DNA of 10,474 bases from Anammoximicrobium sp032229885 (GCA_032229885.1 JAVYAJ010000259.1:1-10474), one strand, 5' to 3'; positions 1-6,955 are shown, counted from the stretch's first letter. The notes: generated by a model not told the origin, from the letters alone. Made by a program: numbers and translations.

Positions 1-55
1 ACTACTACCGCTTCCACGGTTGCGCGTTTGAGCGCGGATAGGCGCTGATTCTGTG

Positions 56-251
56 TGGCCGAAGGCCTCCGCTCACCGTAGCCTGGGGCAACGCCCCAGG
101 ACTGGCCCCGCGCGCATGCCTCTGTTGGCCGAAGGCCCTATTCATGCGGGCCGCGCTGACACGTTGGTGATGGCCTTCGGCCAACACGGTTGCGGTCGTC
201 TTTGCTTCCTGGGGCGTGGCTCCAGACTATGTTGAAGATGGCCTTCGGCCA
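56..251. repeat. Inverted pair of ~45-bp hairpin elements (REP-like cluster)
   Basis: Four copies of an 11-bp core occur: GGCCGAAGGCC at 57-67 and 127-137, and its reverse complement GGCCTTCGGCC at 172-182 and 240-250. The outer two cores each sit next to a hairpin beginning CCTGGGGC: 82-100 (8-bp stem, AAC loop) and 208-225 (7-bp stem with one G-U pair, GTG loop). Read outward, 100 to 56 on the minus strand and 208 to 251 on the plus strand align at about 35 of 45 positions, so they are diverged inverted copies of one element. The inner two cores extend to a 15-bp inverted repeat (123-137 with 172-186). This resembles REP/BIME-type intergenic repeats; similar GC-rich elements are, as far as I recall, common in planctomycete genomes. 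No transposase is present in the window. Confidence 0.8.
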
Positions 252-299
252 AGACGATTCAGGCCGTTGGCACAGGCGGTGTTGCGCCCTGATTTGAGA

Positions 300-315
300 G
301 AATTCCCGGGAATTC
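300..315. repeat. Perfect 16-bp palindrome GAATTCCCGGGAATTC
   Basis: The sequence is identical to its reverse complement over 16 bases, with no spacer, and lies about 245 nt upstream of the fabI start. It could be a dimeric regulator operator, but nothing else supports that. It also reads as nested EcoRI-SmaI-EcoRI sites, so a linker artefact is conceivable, though flanking sequence looks continuous with the genome. Confidence 0.55.
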
Positions 316-560
316 GGCCACTGTCGCGCGAAATACGCAACTTCACAGACCTCGGTCCACCCGCCGAAGTTCCAATTTGGGCTGCGCGCCGTATCCAGGC
401 GCGAGCCAAACTTCGCGCAACGGCAATGGTCAAAAAGGGTTCTGGTCGCTATTCTTTCACAGTTGCGCCACTGCGTGGCCGAACTTGAATCGTGAGAGGC
501 GCGGCTGTCGCCTGTTCGCTGTCGGAAATAATGATGGGGCGTTGTCCTGGAGAGCAATAA

Positions 561-1394
561 ATGGGTCTATTTGATGGTAAAAAGGGGCTGATCATCGGCG
601 TCGCCAACGATCGGTCGATCGCCTGGGCGATTGCCCAGGCGATCATGGAGCAGGGAGGCGAGTGTGGCTTTACGCATCTGCCGGATCCGCCCGAAGACGA
701 ACGGAAGAAGAACCAACGGCGCGTGTCGCACTGTCTGCGGAACCAGCCGAACGCCAAGTTCCTGCTGCCGATGGGCGCGCAGGACGACCGTCAGATCGTC
801 GATGTCATGCGCGCCGCGCACAAGGAGTTCGGCAAGTTCGACTTTCTGCTGCATTCCATCGCGTTTGCGGATCGCCGCGACTTGAACCGCGACACGCTCG
901 ACACCAGCCGCGACGGATTCAAGCTGGCGATGGACATCAGCGTGTTCAGTCTGATCGCGGTGACACGGGCCGCGGCGCCGTATCTGAGCCCGCGCTCGTC
1001 GGTGTTGACGATGTCGTATTTCGGCGGCGAGAAGTGCGTCCCGGGATACAATGTAATGGGAATCTGCAAGGCGGCCCTCGAAGCCACCGTGCGCTATCTG
1101 GCGCACGACTTGGGTCCGCGCGGGTGTCGCGTGAACGCGCTGAGCGCGGGTCCGCTGAAGACGTTGGCCGGATCCGCGGCCGGGGCCGGCGAGATGTTGA
1201 CGCTGTACGAGCGGATGGCCCCGCTGTCGCGCAACATCACGCACGAAGAGGTCGGTCGTACGGGCGCGTTCCTGCTGTCCGACTTTTCCGACGGGATCAC
1301 CGGCGAGACGCTGCACATCGACGGCGGGTACAACATCATGGGTTCTCCGGGCCGACTGCTGGACGCCTTCAAGACGGTGCAGACCAAAGCATGA
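561..1394 (+). CDS. fabI: Enoyl-[acyl-carrier-protein] reductase (NADH), FabI
   Basis: Cytoplasmic short-chain dehydrogenase family enzyme that reduces trans-2-enoyl-ACP to acyl-ACP, the last step of each fatty acid elongation cycle. The protein is 277 aa, slightly longer than E. coli FabI (262 aa). The N-terminal nucleotide-binding segment GVANDRSIAWAIA (13-25) is the FabI variant of the Rossmann motif. LLHSIAFA (96-103) matches the FabI HSI-G/A-FA strand, with Ala101 where E. coli has Gly93. The catalytic residues are Tyr153, Tyr163 and Lys170 in SYFGGEKCVPGYNVMGICKA (Y-x6-K). The C-terminal GETLHIDGGYNIMG is also typical. The ATG at 561 has GGAG at 549-552. The stop overlaps the lepA start by ATGA, which suggests co-transcription and translational coupling. 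No frameshift or missing catalytic residue is seen. Confidence 0.96.
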   Translation: MGLFDGKKGLIIGVANDRSIAWAIAQAIMEQGGECGFTHLPDPPEDERKKNQRRVSHCLRNQPNAKFLLPMGAQDDRQIVDVMRAAHKEFGKFDFLLHSIAFADRRDLNRDTLDTSRDGFKLAMDISVFSLIAVTRAAAPYLSPRSSVLTMSYFGGEKCVPGYNVMGICKAALEATVRYLAHDLGPRGCRVNALSAGPLKTLAGSAAGAGEMLTLYERMAPLSRNITHEEVGRTGAFLLSDFSDGITGETLHIDGGYNIMGSPGRLLDAFKTVQTKA

Positions 1395-3199
1395 CTCAGA
1401 TCGACTGTCGCCACATCCGCAACTTTTGCATCATCGCGCACATCGACCACGGCAAGAGCACCTTGGCCGATCGGCTGCTCGAATACACGGGCACGGTCAG
1501 TCGCCGCGAGATGCGCGATCAACTGTTGGACGACATGGAGTTGGAACGCTCGCGCGGGATCACGATCAAGGCCAGCGCGGTGCGTCTGCAATACGACTGG
1601 CAGGGCGAAACCTACGAGCTGAATCTGATCGACACGCCGGGGCATGTGGATTTTTCGTACGAGGTCTCGCGGGCGTTGACGTGTTGCGAAGGCGCCCTGT
1701 TGCTGGTGGACGCGTTTCAGGGCGTCGAGGCGCAGACGGTGGCCAATGCTCTGGCGGCGTTCGAACACGATCTGGTGATCGTTCCGGCGTTGAACAAGGT
1801 CGATTTGAAACACGCTCGGCCGGACGAGGTCCTCGAGGAGATCGAGCATTCGCTGGCAATCCCGGCCGCCGAAGTCCTGCGGGTCAGCGGCAAGGCCGGG
1901 TTGGGAATCGCCGAATTGCTCGAGGCGTTGATCACGCGCATTCCACCGCCGCAGGGCGACCCCGAAGCGGCGCTGCAGGCGATGGTGTTCGATTCGCATT
2001 ACGACGAGTTCCGCGGCGCCATCACCTATGTGCGGGTGATGAACGGGCGCGTCCGCAAGGGTCAGAAAATCAAGTTCCTGCAGGCCGGCTTGACGCACGA
2101 GGTGCTGGAACTGGGCCAGTTTTCCCCGCGACGTCAGCCGTGCGACGAACTGCAAGCGGGCCAGGTGGGATATCTGATCTGCAACATCAAGTCGCTGGAC
2201 CAGGTGCACATCGGCGACACGGTCAGCACGCCCGAGCGTTCCGCGGCGGTTCTGCCCGGATATCATCCCCCGCAGCGAATGGTCTATTGCGGCCTGTATC
2301 CCTCCGACGGCCAGGACTTCACCGAGCTGCGCGACGCGCTGGACAAGCTGGCCCTCAACGATCCGAGTTTCGAGTTTCAGCCGGAGACCAGCGACGCGTT
2401 AGGCTTTGGCTTCCGCTGCGGGTTTCTGGGCTTGCTGCACATGGAGATCATCCAACAGCGGCTCGAGCAGGAGTCGGACGTCGATCTGATCCAGACGGCG
2501 CCCAACGTCACGTATGAAATCGTCAACCGACAGGGCGAGGTGCGCCAGATCCATCGGCCTCAAGAGGTGCCCAACGCGGGCGAGATCGAAGAGTTTCGTC
2601 AACCGATCGTTCGCGTGAACCTGATCATCTCGAGCGAGTACATCGGCCCGGTGATGAAGCTGTGCCAGGATCGACGCGGCGTGCCCAGAGGAACCGAATA
2701 TCTGTCGCCCACGCGAGCCATGCTGCGGTACGACATGCCGCTGGCCGAAGTGATCTACGATCTGCACGACAAGCTGAAGAGCGCGACGCGCGGCTATGGC
2801 ACGATGAACTATGAATTGTTGGGGTATTTTCCGGCCGACCTCGTGCGCTTGGACATCCTGGTCAATGGCAATCGCGTCGAGGCGCTCAGCGTGATCTGCG
2901 ACCGGGCGGACGCCGATCGACGCGGCCGCGCCGTGGTCAAGAAACTCAAGAGCGAAATCGATCGCCACATGTTCGAGATCGCCATCCAGGCCGCCATCGG
3001 CTCGCGGGTCATCGCCCGCGAAACCGTGCCGGCCATGCGCAAAAACGTCACGGCCAAATGCTACGGTGGCGACATCACCCGCAAGCGAAAGCTATGGGCC
3101 AAGCAGCGCGAAGGCAAAAAGCGGATGAAGTCCATCGGCCAGGTGGATATCCCGCAAAAGGCGTTCATGGCGGTCCTGGAAACAGGCAGCGAGAAATAG
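1391..3199 (+). CDS. lepA: Elongation factor 4 (LepA), translational GTPase
   Basis: Ribosome-associated GTPase (EF4) acting in translation. The protein is 602 aa, close to the family norm of about 600. GTPase motifs are complete: P-loop AHIDHGKST (16-24), switch I RGITIKAS (55-62), DTPGHVDF (81-88), NKVD (135-138) and SGKAGLG (166-172, usually SAKTG). The LepA-specific C-terminal domain is present, including CYGGDITRKRK (557-567) and QREGKKRMK after it. The ATG at 1391 was chosen because the conserved protein begins there (MTQIDCRHIRNFCIIAHIDH); the same frame is open upstream to 662, but that part is antisense-like shadow of fabI. The start sits inside the fabI stop (ATGA) and has no clear Shine-Dalgarno, so translation probably depends on fabI. 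Some planctomycetes carry two lepA copies; which paralogue this is cannot be told here. Confidence 0.97.
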   Translation: MTQIDCRHIRNFCIIAHIDHGKSTLADRLLEYTGTVSRREMRDQLLDDMELERSRGITIKASAVRLQYDWQGETYELNLIDTPGHVDFSYEVSRALTCCEGALLLVDAFQGVEAQTVANALAAFEHDLVIVPALNKVDLKHARPDEVLEEIEHSLAIPAAEVLRVSGKAGLGIAELLEALITRIPPPQGDPEAALQAMVFDSHYDEFRGAITYVRVMNGRVRKGQKIKFLQAGLTHEVLELGQFSPRRQPCDELQAGQVGYLICNIKSLDQVHIGDTVSTPERSAAVLPGYHPPQRMVYCGLYPSDGQDFTELRDALDKLALNDPSFEFQPETSDALGFGFRCGFLGLLHMEIIQQRLEQESDVDLIQTAPNVTYEIVNRQGEVRQIHRPQEVPNAGEIEEFRQPIVRVNLIISSEYIGPVMKLCQDRRGVPRGTEYLSPTRAMLRYDMPLAEVIYDLHDKLKSATRGYGTMNYELLGYFPADLVRLDILVNGNRVEALSVICDRADADRRGRAVVKKLKSEIDRHMFEIAIQAAIGSRVIARETVPAMRKNVTAKCYGGDITRKRKLWAKQREGKKRMKSIGQVDIPQKAFMAVLETGSEK

Positions 3200-3235
3200 C
3201 CTCGCCATGCGCGCCGTCCGTCAGGCGCGGTCGCC

Positions 3236-3315
3236 CCGTCGTAGATGCGGCATCTTGCCGCATGGGCCTCGTTGTGCCGGCCCCTGTACGCGGCAGGATG
3301 CCGCGTCCACGACGG
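3236..3315. terminator. Long compound hairpin between convergent lepA and glutamine synthetase
   Basis: A 26-nt arm (3236-3261) pairs with 3290-3315 with one A-C mismatch and two G-U pairs. Each arm also forms its own 8-bp, 3-nt-loop hairpin: ATGCGGCA-TCT-TGCCGCAT (3245-3263) and ACGCGGCA-GGA-TGCCGCGT (3288-3306). A 12-bp palindrome CGACGGCCGTCG follows at 3310-3321. The position 36 nt after the lepA stop and 30 nt after the stop of the opposing gene suits a two-way transcription stop, but there is no T-tract on either side, so it may instead be an intergenic repeat element. Its 8+3+8 hairpin plan matches the element at 82-100, although the bases differ. Confidence 0.55.
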
Positions 3316-3345
3316 CCGTCGGGCGCGAGCGCGGCCGCTGCGCGT

Positions 3346-4806
3346 TCAGAATTGGCTCCACAGATACTGGTTCGTGACCTCGTGGTGAAATCGGACCTCC
3401 GAGGTCTTGACGACGGTCCCCAATTCTCGGGCCGAACGATGGGCGACCAACAGCTTGCGTTCCACGTACCGGTCCTGCGTCCGCTGGCCGAGCATCCGCG
3501 TGATGAACGGGCTGTCCCGAAACCGGTCGATCGCCTCGTAGATCGTGCTCGGCAGGAACTCGGTCTGCGTCCTCCGCCGCTCGGGCAACCGCAGCTCGGG
3601 CAACTCGGGCTCGGGCAACGGCCCGTTCAATCCCGTGTACAGCAGCGCGTAGAAAAGCAAGTACGGGTTTACGTCCGGAGCGACCGCGCGAACTTCGATC
3701 CGCGCCGTCTGGGCATTGCCGAGCGGAATGCGGATCATCGAGGTGCGGTCGACCGCGGAAACCCGGATTTGGTTGGGCGCCTCGAAGTGGGGATCCAGTC
3801 GTCGATAGGCGTTCACGCTGGGGTTGAGGATCAAACAGGTCTCGGCGGCGTTGTGCAAGAGTCGATCGACGAAATCCCAGGCCAACGGCGACAGCCCGTC
3901 TTCGCCGTCCGCCTGATAGAACAGGTTCGTCCCGTCCCGCGCCAGAGACAGGTTGCAGTGCATCCCGCTGCCGTTGATGTTGCTGATCGGCTTGGGCAGA
4001 AAGCTGGCGGTCAAGCCCATGTTCGCGGCGACCTGCCGCGCGGTGAGCTTGTACAACTGCACCTGGTCGGCCGCCAATAGCGCTCCGCAGTACCGGTAGT
4101 TCAGCTCGAACTGCGACGGAGCGCCTTCGGGGTGGTCTTTCTCGTTCTCGAATCCGAGCGCGCGCTGGGCCTCGGCCAGATTGTCGATGAATCGTTTCAG
4201 ATCGTCCTTGGGCAGCGAATGGAAGTATCCGCCGCGGGACACCAGGCGGAAACCATGCGGCGCCACATAGTCCTGCTCGGCGTTCAGACCCTCGAACAAG
4301 AACCCCTCGCACTCGACGGAGACGTTGGCCTCGAGACCGTCCCGCGCCAGCAATTCGTCGGCCAGGATCCTGAACTGGCTGCGCATGTCGGCCGGATACG
4401 CCGTGCCGTCGCGGTCCTTGATCCAGCCGAAGACCAGCACTTTGCCGGGCCCGAACACGTCCGACGGCAGCCAGCGAAAGCTGCCCCAGTCGATCTCCAA
4501 ACGCAGGTCGGATTCCCGCGCCTGGGCGAAACCGTGGATGGATGAACCGTCGAACGTCAGGGTGTCGAACGAGCGCAGCAGGAACTGCTTGTCGTAATCC
4601 AGCATGTGGAAACGGCCTTCCAGATCGGAGAAGCAGACCGTCACCGCCTTCAACTGTTTCTCGTCCGTCAGATAACGAATATAGTACTCCTGCAACTCGC
4701 CCGGCGGCGTCCGCTGAATGACTTTGTGCTTCGCCTCGAGGTTGAGCTCTTCGAGCCTGTCGTAGGGAATTTCGAGAAACCGTTTGATCGGTGGCGACGT
4801 CGTCAT
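3346..4806 (-). CDS. Glutamine synthetase family protein (type I-like, divergent)
   Basis: The family ligates ammonia (or an amine) to glutamate using ATP, in the cytoplasm. This 486-aa protein has an unusual lead of about 50 residues, then a beta-grasp region with FDGSSIHGF (85-93) and the catalytic domain. Metal and substrate residues seen: Glu165 and Glu167 in VECEGFLFEG, Glu227 and Glu234 in HPEGAPSQFELNY, NGSGMH with His283 (278-283), Arg335 in NAYRRL, Arg359 in SMIRIP, and Glu371/Arg373 in ARIEVRAVAPDVNPY. The usual GQH/GQN turn reads SQF. The adenylylation-loop motif NLYDLP of enteric GlnA is not visible; the stretch before FLPSTIYEAID is an Arg-rich PERRRT, so control by adenylylation is unlikely. 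The ATG at 4806 was chosen for its GGAG 7 nt upstream; the frame stays open to 4923 but would run into pyrF. It could be a true glutamine synthetase or a gamma-glutamyl amine ligase; motifs favour a working ligase. Confidence 0.9.
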   Translation of the reverse strand: MTTSPPIKRFLEIPYDRLEELNLEAKHKVIQRTPPGELQEYYIRYLTDEKQLKAVTVCFSDLEGRFHMLDYDKQFLLRSFDTLTFDGSSIHGFAQARESDLRLEIDWGSFRWLPSDVFGPGKVLVFGWIKDRDGTAYPADMRSQFRILADELLARDGLEANVSVECEGFLFEGLNAEQDYVAPHGFRLVSRGGYFHSLPKDDLKRFIDNLAEAQRALGFENEKDHPEGAPSQFELNYRYCGALLAADQVQLYKLTARQVAANMGLTASFLPKPISNINGSGMHCNLSLARDGTNLFYQADGEDGLSPLAWDFVDRLLHNAAETCLILNPSVNAYRRLDPHFEAPNQIRVSAVDRTSMIRIPLGNAQTARIEVRAVAPDVNPYLLFYALLYTGLNGPLPEPELPELRLPERRRTQTEFLPSTIYEAIDRFRDSPFITRMLGQRTQDRYVERKLLVAHRSARELGTVVKTSEVRFHHEVTNQYLWSQF

Positions 4807-4813
4807 CGAGGTG

Positions 4814-4817
4814 CTCC
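4814..4817 (-). promoter_or_regulatory. Ribosome binding site of the glutamine synthetase gene
   Basis: GGAG on the minus strand with a 7-nt spacer before the ATG at 4806-4804. It decides this start against the upstream in-frame start at 4923, which would overlap pyrF by about 55 bases. Confidence 0.75.
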
Positions 4818-4844
4818 AAAGGGTCGGCGGAAGGCGGGGCGATT

Positions 4845-4860
4845 CGGTTTCCGGAAACCG
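4845..4860. promoter_or_regulatory. Perfect 16-bp palindrome between pyrF and the glutamine synthetase gene
   Basis: CGGTTTCCGGAAACCG equals its own reverse complement. It begins 8 nt after the pyrF stop and ends 38 nt before the glutamine synthetase start. In RNA it would form a 6-bp stem with a CCGG loop, without a following U-tract, so it is a poor intrinsic terminator. An operator for a dimeric regulator, or an RNA processing/stability hairpin tuning the downstream gene, are possible; both are inference. Confidence 0.45.
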
Positions 4861-4868
4861 GAAATCCG

Positions 4869-5792
4869 TCACCGCAACGAGCCTGCGGGCGTGTGGGCGG
4901 CCAGTTCGGCAATCATGTCGCACGTCGCGGCCTCGACGGCGTCCTGCCAGCGAGCGGCGCCATAGCGGTCGCGATACTCCGTGCGCGAGTGGGCGAAGAT
5001 GATGCCCCGCGAGCTGTTGACGATCGCTCCTAGGCCATCGCGGTCAAACGCGCCGGCCACGTCGCGGGCGGTTGCTCCCTGGGCGCCATAACCGGGAACC
5101 AGAAACCAGGCGTGGGGCATCAGCGTCCGCAATTCGGCCAGTTGCCGAGGATACGTGGCGCCCGTCACGGCCCCGATCGCGCCGTATCCGCCCGCTCCGG
5201 CCGTCCGGACCGCGAGGCGTTCGACCAGCGCGGCGACGTGCTGGTACAGCGGCCGCCCGTCGGCCACGAGATCCTGGAAGGCGCCGCCGCCGGGGTTCGA
5301 AGTCTTGACCAACACAAAGACGCCCGCCCCGCGCTCGCCCGCCGTCTGGACGAAGGGCTCGAGGCTGTCGTCGCCCAGATAAGGACTGACCGTCAGCGCG
5401 TCGGCGCCCCAGACGCTGGCCGGCGACGCTCCCAGATAGCCCCGCGCATAGGCCGTCGCCGTCGAACCGATGTCGTTGCGTTTGCCGTCCAGCAGCACCA
5501 GCAGGCCTTGCCCGCGGGCGTGCTCGACGACCTCCGCCAGGGCGGCCATGCCCGCGGGCCCGAGCTCTTCGAAAAACGCTGCTTGCGGTTTGACGATCGG
5601 AACCAACGACGCCACGGCGTCGATCACGCCGCAACAAAACGCGCGGTAGGCTTCGGCCGTCGCCGCGGGATCGTCCGGAACGGCCGGCCGAAGCGCCGGC
5701 GGCAGGCTGTCGCAACGCGGATCCAGGCCCACCAGCACGGGATTCCCGCAACGGCGGACCGCGGCGACCAGTCGGTCGGCAAAATGATTCAT
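4869..5792 (-). CDS. pyrF: Orotidine 5'-phosphate decarboxylase, group 2
   Basis: Converts orotidine 5'-phosphate to UMP, the last step of pyrimidine synthesis, in the cytoplasm. The protein is 307 aa, as expected for the longer subfamily 2 enzymes (about 270-310 aa) rather than the 230-aa E. coli type. Key residues are visible: Asp24 in VLVGLDPR, Lys68 in VKPQAAFFE, and the signature LDGKRNDIGSTATAY with Asp102, Lys104 and Asp107. Further family segments are ALTVSPYLGDDSLEPF, VKTSNPGGGAFQDL, GAVTGATYP, FLVPGYGAQGA and VNSSRGIIFA (phosphate binding). The ATG at 5792 has AGGA 9 nt upstream (5805-5802); the frame is open far upstream to 6476, but that part is a shadow of the neighbouring gene. 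It lies 62 nt before the glutamine synthetase start, so the two may share a transcript. Confidence 0.96.
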   Translation of the reverse strand: MNHFADRLVAAVRRCGNPVLVGLDPRCDSLPPALRPAVPDDPAATAEAYRAFCCGVIDAVASLVPIVKPQAAFFEELGPAGMAALAEVVEHARGQGLLVLLDGKRNDIGSTATAYARGYLGASPASVWGADALTVSPYLGDDSLEPFVQTAGERGAGVFVLVKTSNPGGGAFQDLVADGRPLYQHVAALVERLAVRTAGAGGYGAIGAVTGATYPRQLAELRTLMPHAWFLVPGYGAQGATARDVAGAFDRDGLGAIVNSSRGIIFAHSRTEYRDRYGAARWQDAVEAATCDMIAELAAHTPAGSLR

Positions 5793-5827
5793 CGCCAAGG
5801 TTCCTGATGCGGCGGCATGGCCGCGCG

Positions 5828-6082
5828 TCAAATGATCCAGCCGCCGACCCCGCGCGTCCGCCGCGCCCGGCGTCGGACACGGCCACCGCCGCCCGCTCGC
5901 TCCGGCCGGCCACGCTCGCGAAAGCCGCTGACATCCGGCCGACGATTGCGACGCTTGGCGCGGCGCGGAAGGAAATCCCGCACGGCGGATTTCAGTGCCC
6001 GCGGGTCGGACGGATCCGTTTTCGAAGACGCCATCATAGCATCTGGCGGCCGCCCGCGCCAGTGGCCCGCCGCCCCAGCCAT
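5828..6082 (-). CDS. Doubtful small Arg-rich ORF in the gap before pyrF
   Basis: An 84-codon frame fills most of the 290-nt gap between the NPCBM-like gene and pyrF. Its first ATG (6082) immediately follows the stop of the upstream gene (TGAATG), an arrangement compatible with translational re-initiation; a second and third ATG lie at 6037 and 6034. The product is strongly basic, with runs such as PRRAKRRNRRP and a Gly/Arg-rich end. I recognise no family. No Shine-Dalgarno is seen before any of its ATGs, and in DNA this GC-rich long open frames arise by chance, so it may equally be untranslated spacer. Its stop is 35 nt before the pyrF start. Confidence 0.25.
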   Translation of the reverse strand: MAGAAGHWRGRPPDAMMASSKTDPSDPRALKSAVRDFLPRRAKRRNRRPDVSGFRERGRPERAGGGGRVRRRARRTRGVGGWII

Positions 6083-6955
6083 TCAGTCGTGCGCCGCGGA
6101 CGTGACGGGCGTCAGCACCAGATCGCCCCATGCCCAACGAACTCGACGGGGGGCGGACTCGCTCTCGGCCACCAGCGTCAAGACCGCGATTCCGCGCACA
6201 TCGCAAGACACCGGCTGCCGGGCGTCGATCGCCGTCGCGGACTGATCCTCCCAGAGCAGATTCCCATCGCCGTATATGCGAAACTCGACCCGCGGCGGTC
6301 GCTGATCGGCCCCCTCCGGCGGCGCTCCGTCCGCGACGACGGCGACAAACCCGGCCAAACGAGCGAATTGGCCGTCCAGGGCAAAGGCGATTTGAGCGAC
6401 GTCCTCGCCCACGGGCGGTCGCACGGCGATCACGTCCGCATACGTCTGACCCGCGATCACTCGCGAACCGCGCCAATCGTTGCTGTTCGCCTCGGCCGCC
6501 ACGATCTCCAGCGGAGTCAAGCGGGCGACGATGGTCCCATCCCGCGCGGCGCCCGATGGCTGTGCTGCCAGCCCATCCCGCGCGGCGGCCGACTTTGGAT
6601 CAGCGCGCGCCGGCCGGTGCGAATGCGGGGCAGGCGTTGCCTGTTCTGGCGCGGCAGGCACGGCCGGCACGCTGGCCGCCGACATCGGAGAATCCGGCGT
6701 CTGCACAGCCGGTCCTTGAACGGGCGGGTCGGCGTCCACCGCGGCACGCGGCGGTGGCTGTGGCTGCGGAGTTGCCGGGCTGCGTCGTTGTGTCGCCGGG
6801 CGGCGGTCGGGCCCGCTCGGATCGCTCGTCAGGTACAGGACGGTGGTCAAGCCAAGCCCGGCGAGCGTCAGCCAGGCCGTACAGATTAGGACGATCCGCT
6901 TGGCGCTCGGCTGGCTGCCCGGTCGATTGGGATCCGCAGGGCAACCGCCGTTCAT
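6083..6955 (-). CDS. Single-pass membrane protein with proline-rich linker and NPCBM-like C-terminal domain
   Basis: The 290-aa product has a short cytoplasmic N-terminus, one membrane helix (about 21-42, IVLICTAWLTLAGLGLTTVL), a Pro/Ala-rich linker of low complexity (about 46-140) and a C-terminal domain (about 141-283). That domain resembles NPCBM (putative carbohydrate-binding module, galactose-binding fold): an early W161 and GQTYADVIAV, then a beta-rich part with RVEFRIYGDGNLLWEDQSA, a Val/Leu strand VLTLVAESES and a closing WAWGDLVLTP. The likely topology places the domain outside the cytoplasmic membrane. ATG 6955 was chosen because AAGGA lies 6 nt upstream; a TTG at 6976 is in frame but lies inside the preceding gene. 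It starts 10 nt after the PP2C stop, so the pair is probably coupled. No catalytic motif is visible, and the ligand is unknown; the domain call rests on pattern recognition alone. Confidence 0.72.
   Translation of the reverse strand: MNGGCPADPNRPGSQPSAKRIVLICTAWLTLAGLGLTTVLYLTSDPSGPDRRPATQRRSPATPQPQPPPRAAVDADPPVQGPAVQTPDSPMSAASVPAVPAAPEQATPAPHSHRPARADPKSAAARDGLAAQPSGAARDGTIVARLTPLEIVAAEANSNDWRGSRVIAGQTYADVIAVRPPVGEDVAQIAFALDGQFARLAGFVAVVADGAPPEGADQRPPRVEFRIYGDGNLLWEDQSATAIDARQPVSCDVRGIAVLTLVAESESAPRRVRWAWGDLVLTPVTSAAHD
6536..6587. repeat. 16-bp direct repeat, period 36, inside the linker of the NPCBM-like gene
   Basis: CCCATCCCGCGCGGCG occurs at 6536-6551 and 6572-6587. It encodes the repeated peptide AARDG, twice within 12 residues of the linker. 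This looks like a small in-frame duplication in a low-complexity spacer, with no further role evident. Confidence 0.6.

Larger units (their letters stand above)
1..560. other. Gene-free region upstream of fabI
   Basis: No open frame here looks like a protein; the short frames read through repeats and have no recognisable family features. The left half (about 57-251) is a cluster of hairpin repeats, described separately. Position 300-315 is a perfect palindrome, also separate. The last part contains an A/T-rich hexamer AATAAT at 527-532 that could be the -10 of a fabI promoter, with a weak CTGTCG 16 nt upstream at 505-510; this match is poor and I would not rely on it. The fabI ribosome binding site GGAG lies at 549-552, 8 nt before the ATG. 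Confidence 0.6.

Noticed and set aside
56..251. CRISPR array
   Set aside because: The repeats are short, inverted in pairs and have no regular spacers; no cas gene is present.
662..1087. Triclosan resistance from Ala101 in FabI in place of E. coli Gly93
   Set aside because: Alanine is the normal residue here in many sensitive FabI enzymes such as the S. aureus one, so it says nothing about resistance.
662..1390. Upstream extension of the lepA frame through fabI
   Set aside because: The extension is Arg/Ala-rich out-of-frame reading of fabI; conserved LepA sequence begins at the ATG at 1391.
3221..4912. A 563-codon minus-strand frame and a 340-codon plus-strand frame (3058-4080) over the glutamine synthetase gene
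   Set aside because: Both are out-of-frame shadows of a GC-rich gene; neither shows family motifs, while the 3346-4806 frame has the full set of glutamine synthetase residues.
5288..5306. GGGTTCGAAGTC resembling a tRNA T-arm
   Set aside because: It lies inside pyrF coding sequence, and no acceptor stem or anticodon arm can be built around it.
5793..6476. Upstream extension of the pyrF frame
   Set aside because: It overlaps the NPCBM-like gene in another frame and lacks any OMP decarboxylase features; ATG 5792 has a ribosome binding site and begins the conserved part.
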